Source: Pomphorhynchus laevis
Taxonomy: Eukaryota > Acanthocephala > Palaeacanthocephala > Echinorhynchida > Pomphorhynchidae
Direction of reading: 5' to 3'
DNA: 64,000 nt
Assembly: GCA_012934845.2 (NCBI GenBank)
Contig: WNNJ02002090.1
Span: 1 to 64,000 of the forward strand
Every line of letters starts with the position of its first letter. Positions within the stretch are counted from its first letter, which is position 1. The notes below the pieces were generated by a model. It had not been told where the DNA came from. It did no database searches and saw only the letters and a list, made by a program, of their open reading frames with translations. Positions 36,731 through 54,961 of the stretch are shown piece after piece. The position numbers and the translations under genes are program-made.

Positions 36731-37230
36731 TGATATACATGTTACTATGTGAGCAGGTAGATTGTTCCATACAGTGCGCACCCTATCTGGTAAACCTCTG
36801 CATACATCTCAGATGTGCCGTTTTTTGCCATGATGTAAAGGTCGTGACCTCTGAGTGTTGATTCCTTGCGGACGGGGAAGATATCTGTCAAAGGACGATC
36901 ACGACGGTTTACGGTTGCCCATGTCATCATCAAGTCTGATATTAATAGAGAGTTTTCTATTGATGTAACGCCTAGCAAGTGAATTCTACTTTCAAATGGT
37001 AAGCATCTTATCGAGGGAACAAAATGCGTTGCTTTGCGTAGCACCTTTTCATTATTCGTTTGCTCAGTTTTTGATTGAGGATGCATGACTTGCGATGCAT
37101 ATAACACGTGACTCAGAATCAACGATTCGTAAAGTGGTTTAAATGACGGAATGTCGACTGCGAATAGTTCTGCGTAGCATAGCAAAAATTTGTAAGCACT
37201 TAGTTTTGACTGCAGTGGAGTTGATGTTTG
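36731..37230 (-). mobile_element. CR1-like LINE fragment, end of reverse transcriptase
   Basis: The minus-strand frame 36745-37185 reads LLCYAELFAVDIPSFKPLYE, ILSHVLYASQVMHPQSK and LRKATHFVPSIRCLPFESRI. It ends near STLRGHDLYIM, in the order of the connection and C-terminal regions of LINE C (22290-23570). It is truncated at both ends. Confidence 0.7.
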
Positions 37231-38040
37231 TTTTTAGGTTATTTGTTATTATTACAATATGCCCTTGTAAGAATTGACCACGTTTATTTGCCTTCTGCTT
37301 ACTTCATAGCTTGCAATATGTCGCCTGCGTCCAATGTGCATATGAGAACATTTTTCTGGGTTTATAGTCAGATTCGGATGATTCTACCGACTAGATATAC
37401 ATTGATTTTGTTAGCCTAATGTGCGAACAAATAATAAATCAACTTTTGTAGTTTTCCTGATGATGAAAAAACTATATTTTTCATTTAGAATAAACTATTT
37501 GTAATTTTCCTTCAGAGGATTGCGGCAACTATCGAAATATTTGAATTTAGAATTCAACTCATTTCGTTGTAAATTTAAAACTATAAGAAATAAATATTTT
37601 CAATAAAGAATAAATAATTATTTGCTTCGATATATCAAATCAGATAACTAAGTCTACGTATTTTTGGGTAAACGTTGCAGAAATCCCTAGATATACGAGG
37701 AAACCTCAAAGTATTTTGATTTATCAGTTTCGACTTACAAAAAAAAACAATAATTTTATCGTGGACTGAATAAAATTGATATATGGTATTCATTTTACGA
37801 CAAAAGAATATATAGTATAAGAAAACAAGGCTTTGCAACCAGTCAATATTGTCAGTTGTTTTCGAAAATTTTGATTTTTCTTAAGTAAAGAAATCGCAAA
37901 AGGCTAATAAAAACAGATTTTATCAATGCAATAAATGACCAATTAGGTTTATGACATAATAAACAGACATTTGTAAATGATTATTATTCACAACATATCT
38001 TAGCCTTAGGGCTTTTTAGACAGATCATAAGATAAAGAGA
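37231..38040. other. AT-rich spacer with a fragment of the small element family
   Basis: A terminal motif of the GTAGACT family (CAGATAACTAAGTCTACG) is at about 37640-37660, but its usual interior is not there. No gene was seen. Confidence 0.45.
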
Positions 38041-38890
38041 ACAAAAAAATAATGTTGTTCATTCCTGTTGATACTGCAATAAGCACAATCTGTTGGTCGA
38101 ATCCATTATCCAATAATGAGCTTTTCGTTTGAACATATTATAGTTTGAGGGAGCAGCAATTTCCTCTGGCAACGAATTCCAAATATTTAAAATTCTGTGA
38201 GATAATCTCCACGATCTAGTGAACCGACCATGTGAACGTTTATAGAGAGTGCAACTGTGCTTACGCAAGCAATGAAGAAAAATGTATTTTTAAAGCAAAA
38301 TATGGTACGTATAGCCTTCCTACGATCAATATCCGTGTTTAATCTAATCTTAAGTGTTTGGCCAACGATCATTCTCAGATCTGTGTGATTGGATACCTTA
38401 CTTAGCTCAGATCAATCCTTATTATACTATAGGGAATATTGCTCTTGGTAATTCTCATCATCACATATTTGTTAACATTGAGCAAATGACCAGTTGGCCG
38501 ACACCAGCTATGTAAACAATCAAGATCACTGTAGTGAAGTACAATTCGATTAACTCTTGACAATCCTCCAAATTTTGACATCGCAAGCAAACGCTGAATT
38601 TTTGAAGCATAAAAATAAATTGTCAAAGAAGATAATAAACAGTAGCGGACCCAATACGGAACTTTGAGGAGCACCCGCTGAAATTTTTCTGCTCTTTGAA
38701 AGTGTGCTATTAATATGCACTCAAAATGTTCGTTGGAAAAAATTGTTTACCCAATTACATATTTCACGAGAATCACCATAGTGATATAATAATGATACTA
38801 TTCCTTCATAAGGCACTCTGTCAAAGGCCTGAGAAAAGTCCTAAAGTACGACATCAACCGAGTTACCATCACTGAGAGCATCCACTCATT
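38041..38890 (-). mobile_element. CR1-like LINE fragment
   Basis: Read on the minus strand: a decayed VVLxDFSQAFDRVPYEG near 38850, SSVLGPLLF near 38660, DLDCLHSWCRPTGHLLNVNK near 38520 and, at 38059-38268, RFTRSWRLSHRILNIWNSLP. The order fits a CR1-type reverse transcriptase with internal loss and frameshifts. Confidence 0.7.
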
Positions 38891-39079
38891 CTTCACTGGT
38901 TAAAAAATTGTCTTAATTATTAAATACTTACAATCAATCCAGTTCCAGATCAATTTAGTTTCAGATCAATCTAGCAAATTTAACAGTTTAAACACTTAAG
39001 GACGTTGATGTGAGGACGTAAGAAAACAGTTACGACCGACACCAACTGTGCTCAACTACAAGTACAGTGCTCGATACAC

Positions 39080-41392
39080 GACTGCAGCGTCTGGACTACA
39101 ATCGTATGCGACAACAATAAGTCTAAATAAAGAAGACTTCCTATGTGGCTTTTGCGCCACCAGACTCATACGCGACCTCTTCTATAAGAACATATCAACC
39201 TCCAACATGTCCACTTAAACCACTCCAGTCGTTTCTGATGTCCTTTGTCAACCCACTTATCCTATCACCACATGCACTTCTAATCCCATGTCTTCACTTC
39301 CCGACACCCCCGTCTCTTCCTTTTTGTCTCGTTTCTCAATAACCTACATCCCTCAATCAAAATCACCTCCACTAACCTCCACAATCCTTCCACTCATAAC
39401 ATTTCCTCACATCGCTCACCACCCTCTATATTATCCAAATCATCTTTGTCTTCCGCTGTCAAACCCACTATCATGATATCCTCAACTCCCAGTTCTCCTA
39501 TCGTGATCTCACCAACTCACGTTACTCGTCCTCCTTTACAAAAACGCTTTCCTTCTCGCGATCGTTGCGTCATCGTCACTAATATTACTCCTTCCACCTC
39601 TTTATCTCCACAAGCACTTCTCGACCACGATGTTTCCGCATTCAGATCCATCCTCTCGTTTCTGGTTCCTGCGGATTTACCATTCTTTTTCAACAACATC
39701 TCTCCTGTCGCATTCATCTGCCTAAACAAATCTTCTCAATCTAATCCTTCCCAGCCTCCTCTCCTAAAAATTGTTTTTAAGCATTGCTCTAACGCGTTCT
39801 CTATCCTCTTTCAACGATTCAAACTAATGTCATCTTCAGCCACTCGCATTTTCCCCGATCGCACCCACTCCGAAATCGCTCAACTCTCATCTGCCCGCAT
39901 CGGAAAACGCTGTCGCGAGGAAAACGGTGAAACATATCTCTCTATCCGTAACATCGACGGAACTTTTCAAGTTGTCCACACTCGCCCAAAATTTCGATGC
40001 CGCTTCATCTCCCCTATGTGTCTTCTCCACTAGCCCCTATCCCCACCACACACGGTTACCGCCTCGGCCTCCTCAACACCATATCTATTCTCAATAAATC
40101 CGATCTCATCATCGACCTATTCACCAAGCAATCCAGCAGATAACTATGCTCAATTAATGATGCACCCGCTTTTCCAACACCGAAATTGTATTTTAGCAGT
40201 TTTTTTTACTTTAACATTTACATTAACATTAATTTAACATTTTTGAAAATAGACTTAATATAGATTTTAATATGAAAAAATTAAAATATAAATTAAATTA
40301 ATTTAATTCATAAATTATATAAATTAAAATATTAATTAAAATATAATATATTTTAATACTTCATCCGCCGTTTTCCATCCCGTCCAGTGTTCCACAAGGC
40401 TCCGTGTTAGGCTATTTGCTTTTCTCTCTTATTCTCGGTGACTTGTCTCCGATTTCTCGTACATTTAACTTCCATGTTATGCAATATGCTGACGATAATA
40501 TCATCTATGTTCATGTACTGCTTATTCATGATCTCAGTGTTTCTGCTTCCAACTGTCTTGTCTCAATTTTCAATCATATTTCTTCCCTTCGTCTTTCTCT
40601 GAGTTCTCATCAATCCGAAGTTATGCGGACCCTTCCTCGACGCCTCGCCTTAGAACCTCCCTCCGTATTATTAAATTCTACAATTCTTTTTGTCGTTGAT
40701 AATCTCATTTTTCTATGCTTACATTTCGACAACCGACTTTCACTAAAACCTTTCGTTAGAGATGAAGTACGCTCATCTACCTTGATTTTCCGCAACCTCT
40801 ATCAAATTCGTAGCTTGATCGATTTCCCTTCTTGTATGACTGTCATATCTTCTCTCATGTTCTCAAGACTTGATTACTGTCTTAGTCTATTTTCCAACTC
40901 ACCTAAATCCACTCTTCTTCCCCTACAACGCATCGTCAACGCAGCCGTCCGAATTCTCCTCCGTCTTCGTCGTTTTGATCATACATCCTACCATCTTGCT
41001 TCTTTCGATTGACCTACAATTTATTGTCGTGTTCAAATTTGTCTTCTTCTCAGTGTTTTCCGTCTGTAACTTTTCATAACCTTTCATTTCTCAACCTTCA
41101 TTTTTTGATTATTCTTGTCCTGTTTACTGTTCCTTGCGTTCCCGTAATTCCCTTCTTTTACATGTCCCAAACTTCTCTACCTATTTTGGCTTCCGCTTCT
41201 TCCTTGTGGCTGCTCCTCTATCGTGGAATCATCTGCCTATTCATATACGCCAGTAAACCTACCTGCCGTCCTTCTACAAATTTGATCCAATTTAAACAAT
41301 TTAGCTAATTTACTTGCTTGACGTTTGATGTTTTTTGTTGTTAGTTTACTTGTAAGCGTGCAGCGGGCACGCATTTGCCACGTTAAATAAAT
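39080..41392 (+). mobile_element. L2-like LINE with ORF1, internally deleted ORF2 and 3' tail
   Basis: ORF1 is at about 39120-40033. It has a Pro/Ser/Thr-rich N-terminus, then RCVIVTNITPSTSLSPQALL and a basic RRM-like part (LKIVFKHCSNAFSILFQRFK, IFPDRTHSEIAQL). ORF2 begins near 40030 (RLGLLNTISILNKSDLI, the start of the endonuclease) and is cut at about 40140. AT-rich DNA follows to 40370. The reverse transcriptase then resumes at VPQGSVLG and continues with MQYADDNIIYVHVLL, LFSRLDYCLSLFSNSPKST and LWLLLYRGII in shifted frame. This copy shows that the family has two ORFs. The 3' stem-loop is at 41356-41372 and the element ends ACGTTAAATAAA. Several frameshifts are present. Confidence 0.8.
41356..41372 (+). 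other. 3'-terminal stem-loop of L2-like LINE (copy 3)
   Basis: GCGTGC, loop AGCGG, GCACGC. It is preceded by TTGTAA and followed by ATTTGCCACGTTAAATAAA. Confidence 0.7.
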
Positions 41393-41419
41393 TATTATTT
41401 AATATTGAAGGACTTATCC

Positions 41420-41725
41420 GATCAAAATACTTAGCAAACATCCATAAAATACGATATCTTCGATGAGAAATATATCTAATGTAGATATTAGTTTTTAAGC
41501 TACTTGTCATCATCACACCAGGATCTTTGAATTCACATACTTGGCTTATCTGATTCGAACCGATCTGATATGATGAGTTGCGTGAAGACCCAATGGAGAT
41601 GTGGGCACATTTAAGGAGTTAACCTTCAAACCATTTTCCGATGCCCATTTTTCTAGACGTGTCAGATCATCTTAAAGGATCTTAATGTCTCTCCCATCTC
41701 TTATACGCCGCCATATCCTAACATC
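41420..41725 (-). mobile_element. CR1-like LINE fragment, reverse transcriptase core
   Basis: A minus-strand frame gives FDDVRIWRRIRDGRDIKIL, LTRLEKWASENGLKVNSLKC and AHISIGSS. This corresponds to the ADD box and following helix of LINE C-type elements. It is truncated on both sides. Confidence 0.65.
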
Positions 41726-42144
41726 GTCAAATTCATTTTTAATAGTATTTTGTTGATTTATATATAATAAATTTAATATTTTGATAATATTTTGTTGATT
41801 TTTACTTCTCTTTTATAAGAAATAAAAACTATTCATCAAGGTTACATGAAATTTGACAGAAAAATAATGTCGTATCATTACCACCCACGGTTTCAGTAAT
41901 TCTGACAAATGTTATATTACCCGAAAAACAACGTCCTAAAGTCAACACTAATTTGTCAGTTATATAAATCAGATCAGATAACTTAGTCTACGTATTTTAT
42001 ACTAAATAAATCAAAAATAAAGATAGCTAATTATAAATAATAAAAGATTATATAAGATTTTATACAATATATATATTTATATTACGATTGAATTTATAAT
42101 AAAAATTTAAAATAAAAATCAAATTTTATGAATTAATTAATAAA

Positions 42145-42995
42145 TGTGGCGCGCCCAGCGCGCCACCCATGCCAGATGCGCCACCTTAAAAAAATAAATA
42201 AAAAGGCGGTAAAATTATATTTTTTTAATTCTAGAAAGATGAATCGTTTCTTCTTTTTTATCAATCTTAACTTTGACATAGTTATTTGACAAAACTTCAA
42301 GAACCTCGGCATTTGTATTGAAAAAAGAGGAGAGTTTAGCTTTTTTTGTCTTCTGATTATTATCGAAATCCAAGGCAATCAATACTCTATCACCGACATT
42401 TATGTCATATTTTGACTTATGTACAAGTGAATGCCTGTCCATTCTTTCTAAATATTTAGTGCAAATAGAAGAAACGGCATTTTCATTATCTAATGCATCT
42501 GATGAATTTTCATCAAGATCTTTTGCTTGGTTTTTAACTTTTGGTTCAATGGAAGCTATTTCTGTATCTTCGTCGCTGGCTGAAACAGTGATTACAAGAT
42601 GCTAATCACCTAGACTTATCAGGAAACGTCTGTTAACACATAGACTTCTACTGATTTGTTATATTCTCATGACAAAAATGAAATATAATTTTGATATGCA
42701 ATTATTTTTACATAATTCTATCATCTGTCTTCTACCATCTTGCACTGAGAGCACAGCTTATTCCCACACATAATCACGTGTCAATTTCACAGGGTATAAA
42801 TACCTTGAAATTTGCTCTCCAACACTCGTGCAAGCATCGCCACAAAGCAGGAAGGAAGACAGCAGAAAATTTTTTATTATTATTTTGTCATAGATGCTTA
42901 GTTTTGAATCTCGAGTTTGACATTCACGGGTTCGATTCTTCAAGAAGAACATTGGGTGGCGCATCTGGCATGGGTGGCGCGCTGGGCGCGCCACA
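42145..42995 (-). mobile_element. Ginger-like DNA transposon, short internally deleted copy
   Basis: Perfect 41-bp terminal inverted repeats at 42145-42185 and 42955-42995 start TGTGGCGCGCC. They are unusually G+C-rich for this window and contain a GGCGCGC/GCGCGCC palindrome. The 5-bp duplication ATAAA flanks both ends (42140-42144 and 42996-43000). The TGTNR start and the retroviral-like integrase C-terminal peptide encoded inside (42215-42601, minus) fit Ginger transposons. The family description that I know gives a 4-bp target duplication, so the 5-bp size is slightly off. A TATAAA box near 42795 is placed where a promoter for the minus-strand gene could be. Catalytic integrase sequence is absent, so the copy is non-autonomous. 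Confidence 0.75.
42215..42601 (-). CDS. Integrase/transposase C-terminal remnant
   Basis: An open minus-strand frame of about 128 codons with its stop near the left terminal repeat. An acidic stretch (SASDEDTEIASIEP) comes first, then DINVGDRVLIALDFDNNQKT, KLSSFFNTNAEVLEVL, and VKVKIDKKEETIHLSRIKKI at the end. The VGDxVLI ... AEVLEV ... VKV ... IHLSRIKK order is that of the SH3-like C-terminal domain of Ginger/retroelement-type integrases and of the domesticated KRBA2-like genes. The DDE catalytic core is missing. I infer transposase origin from this fold-like pattern and from its place inside terminal inverted repeats. Confidence 0.55.
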   Translation of the reverse strand, partial: HLVITVSASDEDTEIASIEPKVKNQAKDLDENSSDALDNENAVSSICTKYLERMDRHSLVHKSKYDINVGDRVLIALDFDNNQKTKKAKLSSFFNTNAEVLEVLSNNYVKVKIDKKEETIHLSRIKKI

Positions 42996-43364
42996 ATAAA
43001 TAATATACTATGTATACTAATAAGAACAAGAGGTCACAAGGAGGAACTGATATGTTATCAGGTTTCGACCTATATTCATCGACCCAGCATAGCAGCGTTG
43101 CCAAATACATGCTAATGGCGTATTTCCTTTGATGACATTAGATTATCTAGTGCATCTCATTCTAATACACAGTTTATTATTTATTATTCATAGAAATTTT
43201 CCGCTTAATTCTTTAAATTTATTTTAAACAATAAAATAAATGATTTATATATGATAAATTTGAAGATTAATGACAAAGATTAAGTTGATATAAATAGACA
43301 GTTTTCGATAATCTCTAATCTTTCTTTTTTAAATAAATTTAAAATGATCAATAATTAATAAATT

Positions 43365-43613
43365 AATAATTATTGGAGCTGGATCAAAGGAAATAAGAAA
43401 TTATTTTTGATATTTCGATAACTACTGTTAGCATCTTCAGAAAATAACCTATTAATTTTCTGAGTAATTTTTTAATAAATTATTTTCTAATTAATTATTA
43501 TTAATTATTACTTCAGAATTAAATTACTCAGAAAATTAGGTAATTTTCTAAAGAAGTTAGCCAAATATCAAAAACAATTTCTTATTTCCTTTGATCCAAC
43601 TCCAATAATTATT
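43365..43613. mobile_element. Fold-back element, 249 bp, complete copy
   Basis: The two ends are 51-bp inverted repeats with only two mismatches, starting AATAATTATTGGAG. Inner parts (TTTTCTGAGTAATTT and its complement) pair as well, so most of the element can form one long hairpin. No protein is encoded. No clear target duplication was seen. The element plus about 41 bp of right flank recurs at 43874-44152. Confidence 0.75.
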
Positions 43614-43665
43614 CATCAATAATGGATCAGTATCAACTATTTAAAATTAATAAATTGATAATTTA

Positions 43666-43876
43666 TTAATTTATTAACAATGAAAATATATTCGACTTTT
43701 CGTGATACGAATAAAGAAAGTCTTACCTGAGCGCCTAGATCTCTTAAAGTTTCTATTAAAACAGCGGTTTGAATTGTCATATGAAGACAACCGGAAATTC
43801 GGGCCCCTTTTAGCGGCTGAGAAGGCTTGTACTTTGCTCTCAAATTCATCAATCCAGGCATTTCACTTTCAGCGAG
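43666..43876 (-). pseudogene. Inverted copy of AHCY exon 2 with its 5' splice site
   Basis: On the minus strand this reads [20 protein letters not shown] and on to the end of exon 2, followed by the GTAAGACTTT donor and about 50 bp of intron 2. The exon part looks identical to 45860-46010; the intron part has about three substitutions. The first 40 nt of exon 2 and its acceptor are missing, so it is not a usable exon. It lies 540-750 bp upstream of the AHCY start, in reverse orientation, between two direct copies of the fold-back block. The left end in exon 2 (AGCGAG) meets the fold-back block (GAGCTGG) with a shared GAG. Confidence 0.9.
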
Positions 43877-44152
43877 CTGGATCAAAGGAAATAAGAAATT
43901 ATTTTTGATATTTCGATAACTACTGTTAGCATCTTCAGAAAATAACCTATTAATTTTCTGAGTAATTTTTTAATAAATTATTTTCTAATTAATTATTATT
44001 AATTATTACTTCAGAATTAAATTACTCAGAAGATTAGGTAATTTTCTAAAGAAGTTAGCCAAATATCAAAAACAATTTCTTATTTCCTTTGATCCAACTC
44101 CAATAATTATTCATCAATAATGGATCAGTATCAACTATTTAAAATTAATAAA
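43874..44152. repeat. Second copy of the fold-back block (279-bp direct repeat of 43376-43654)
   Basis: It repeats 43376-43654 at an offset of 498 bp, with a single difference seen. It lacks the first 11 bp of the fold-back element, being joined there directly to the inverted AHCY exon copy. The near identity indicates a recent duplication. Confidence 0.85.
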
Positions 44153-44412
44153 AAAAAATAAATAATTTAAAATTTTTAATAATATTACAGAAATAATGAT
44201 TGAGTTTAGACATCCTCATTTGAATTAAGAAAAATTGTCTAACAAAATTCGTGAACGTATTATCAATGTTCATTTATGTTAACTAAACTTATTGCTCGAT
44301 CTGAGCTTTTAAAATTTTATTATTTTTATACAATTTTAACTAAATGAAAACAGTGGCAATAATTGCAAAGATTTTTTTTATTTTTAATTTTGCTTTGGAG
44401 ATATTTTGAGCG

Positions 44413-52639
<8,227 letters not shown>

Positions 52640-52690
52640 TATTCAAGAACGTTGAATTTTCTTGTGCTCTCAGAACTTTTGCCATCACAC

Positions 52691-52696
52691 AATAAA
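52691..52696 (+). promoter_or_regulatory. AHCY poly(A) signal
   Basis: A canonical AATAAA lies 52 nt after the stop codon of AHCY. It is the first such hexamer downstream and is likely to define a short 3' UTR. Confidence 0.7.
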
Positions 52697-52784
52697 ATGA
52701 TTTAAAAAACATTTTTAAATGAGAGGTATAAACGATATTTAATTGTTTGTCATACAATTATTTCATGTGCACTTATCCCATAGA

Positions 52785-53050
52785 TCAGATCAGGTAACTG
52801 AGTCTACGTTTATTAAATTATTTATAAATTAAACATAATGATAAATAAAAATGAAATAATTAATAAATATTTATAAATAATTATTAATTGTTATAAGATG
52901 TTATATAATTTATATCAACTTAAAATTTAAAATTGAAATTTAAATTAAAAGTTAATTTTTATGAATTGACATATAAATAACAGACAATGTATCAGAATCT
53001 GGATTATAGGTCATCAGGGTAACTGTTATGTCATCAGATGCTTTGATGAA
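52785..53050 (+). mobile_element. GTAGACT-family small element
   Basis: It begins with CAGGTAACTGAGTCTACG and runs through ATGAATTGACATATAAATAACAG to the block GGTCATCAGGGTAACTG. It lies just 3' of AHCY, in the same orientation as the copy at 54095. Confidence 0.7.
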
Positions 53051-53849
53051 TACCAAAAACTGGAGATTGTATAGTAATACAATATAGTAATAGCAAAGAT
53101 TATAATCCTATTAGAAATCTTGAATATTTGGAAAGCAAATCTTTAAAAGCTTAGTCGCAGATTCGTGTAACTTATATAGACTATATTTAAATCAAAAATG
53201 TAGATTGATATTCACTGATATTATGTAAACCTGCATGCCAAGAAATATTTGCTCAATTAAATTTGACAACATTATCTTCATTTACAAACATGAGTCTGAA
53301 ATATACAATTGATGTTATCAGTATTTTTACAAATCTTCATACAATGACTAGCAACATATCGAGAACCGATATAATAATTTTAGTTTAAACTAAAATTTTA
53401 AAAATTTCCATTCGATTTTCCCTAAATAACTATATCTACTAGATACGCTCGATTAAAACTGCCGTTCATTCAACATGCATTCATAAATAATTTAAGTTGT
53501 TGTCATATAATTACTAAAGTATTTAACATCTGTTAATAAATGTATCTTACCATGAAAATAAGGAAGATACTTAAATGCCCTCTAATAAAAAAGTAATAAA
53601 ATTTATGGGCAGTAACCAACATTTTTCTTAATTTTAGACTTTTTGGTAATATTGATGGTACTAATTGTTGTAAAATGACTTCGATAATAAGGCACAAGAA
53701 TTTTAAACTAAATATTTGAAGTTGAGTGACATATACAATACTATAACATAAGTTTAAAATGAATGCATCCTCGAAAGATGACTATTGTTTTAATATCACA
53801 TAATATTATATTATATTTAATTTAATATTACAACGTTGAGATGATATGT
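53051..53849. other. AT-rich spacer
   Basis: No gene was seen. One stray GCAAAGATTATAATCC unit near 53093 resembles the minisatellite at 5.5-6.8 kb. Confidence 0.45.
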
Positions 53850-54094
53850 TTATAGAAATGAATGTTCAACAAATGTTTATAGATTTAAATGTAACAGAAA
53901 AAATTGTATAGTTTGTGATGTTATAAATAATAATAATTGTATCGTAAGTAATACGACAAACAAATGTTTTTCATTAAATATTAATAATAATTGTAACTGC
54001 AATACCGAAGGTGTAGTGTATCTAAAAGCATATCAAATGATAAAGCTACGTTTAGGCAACATATAATATACAGCATAATAGTCAAACTATTCAA

Positions 54095-54345
54095 ATTAGC
54101 TAACTGAGTCTACGTATTGTTATAAAATTATAAAATAGTAACCTAGCTTAAAATATGTATCTATTAAATTTAGATTTTCTATAATTTTAATCAAGTTAAA
54201 AAATAAAAATAAAAAATAAAATTTAAAATAAAAGTCATTTTTATGAATTGACTAATAAATAACAGACGTTGTATCAGAATAAGAATTAGAGGTCATCAGG
54301 AGAAACTGCTATGCTATCAGATTTCGGCCCCTAACTGCTCTTATT
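54095..54345 (+). mobile_element. GTAGACT-family small element inside PLE 2
   Basis: From AGCTAACTGAGTCTACG to the block GAGGTCATCAGGAGAAACTGC. It separates two PLE endonuclease pieces and serves as the uninterrupted reference for the site occupied by the Ginger-like element. Confidence 0.75.
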
Positions 54346-54861
54346 AATCTCTGGTATGAGATTAATAAGACATGATATTAGAGATTGTAAATTATTTATT
54401 TTAGAACATATTATTGAAGAAAATAAGTCAATATTAAATCAAAAACTATTACAAGTAATACGACGAACAAATGTTTTTCATTAAATATTAATAATAATTG
54501 TAACTGCAATACCGCAGGTGTAGTGTATCTAATACAATGCACATGTGGATTGCAATATATTGGAAAAACATATCAAATGTTAGAAACTAGGTTTGGGCAA
54601 TACATAATAGGTCAACTATCTTTCATAAGCATATGAGAATATGAAAAATTATATAAAATACTTCATATATAAATATTCTTCATATAGAACAATTTTGGAG
54701 TAAAACGCTCAATTAAATGAACCCATTGGTATTAAATGGCATTTACCAAGAATTGGCAGAAGCAGTTTAGTAAATAATAAACTATATGATAATAACCCGG
54801 ACGCAAGCCAAGAAGTCATGGCGATAAAAGGGATAAGAAAAATAAACTTAAAAATATTAAA

Positions 54862-54955
54862 AAGGTAAGTTTTTACCTTCTTGAGAGCAAATTTACTTGC
54901 CCCCGGACAGAGGGCAAGATAGAGTTACTCTTAAGAAAAAGAGTTAAAGATTAAA
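54862..54955 (+). other. Hairpin-rich leader before the PLE 2 ORF
   Basis: Three short hairpins follow one another: AAGGTAA/TTACCTT (54862-54879), CTTGCCC/GGGCAAG (54896-54918) and ACTCTT/AAGAGT (about 54926-54945). The ATG of the PLE 2 N-terminal ORF follows at 54962. Confidence 0.5.
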
Positions 54956-54961
54956 AAAGAC

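Larger units (their letters stand above)
41965..43210 (+). mobile_element. GTAGACT-family element interrupted by a Ginger-like transposon
   Basis: The left part (41965-42144) starts with AGATAACTTAGTCTACG and reaches ATGAATTAATTAATAAA. The family block containing GAGGTCACAAGGAGGAACTG resumes to the right, at 42996-43210. The uninterrupted relative at 54095-54345 reads straight through the site (GAATTGACTAATAAATAAC), so the foreign 851 bp and the extra ATAAA are explained by one insertion. Confidence 0.75.

Noticed and set aside
39145-39476. Separate small genes in the Pro-rich region
   Set aside because: They are overlapping frames in the low-complexity leader of the L2-like LINE ORF1.
42900-42950. 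tRNA or SINE B-box (GGGTTCGATTC)
   Set aside because: No A-box, cloverleaf or acceptor stem could be drawn around it.
42145-42995. Solo LTR reading of the TGTGG...CCACA segment
   Set aside because: TG...CA ends and a 5-bp duplication also fit an LTR, but a perfect 41-bp inverted repeat at the two ends and an integrase-type frame inside do not.
43637-43885. A second AHCY gene on the minus strand
   Set aside because: Only part of exon 2 is there. No other exon lies nearby in that orientation, and the start and the acceptor are missing.
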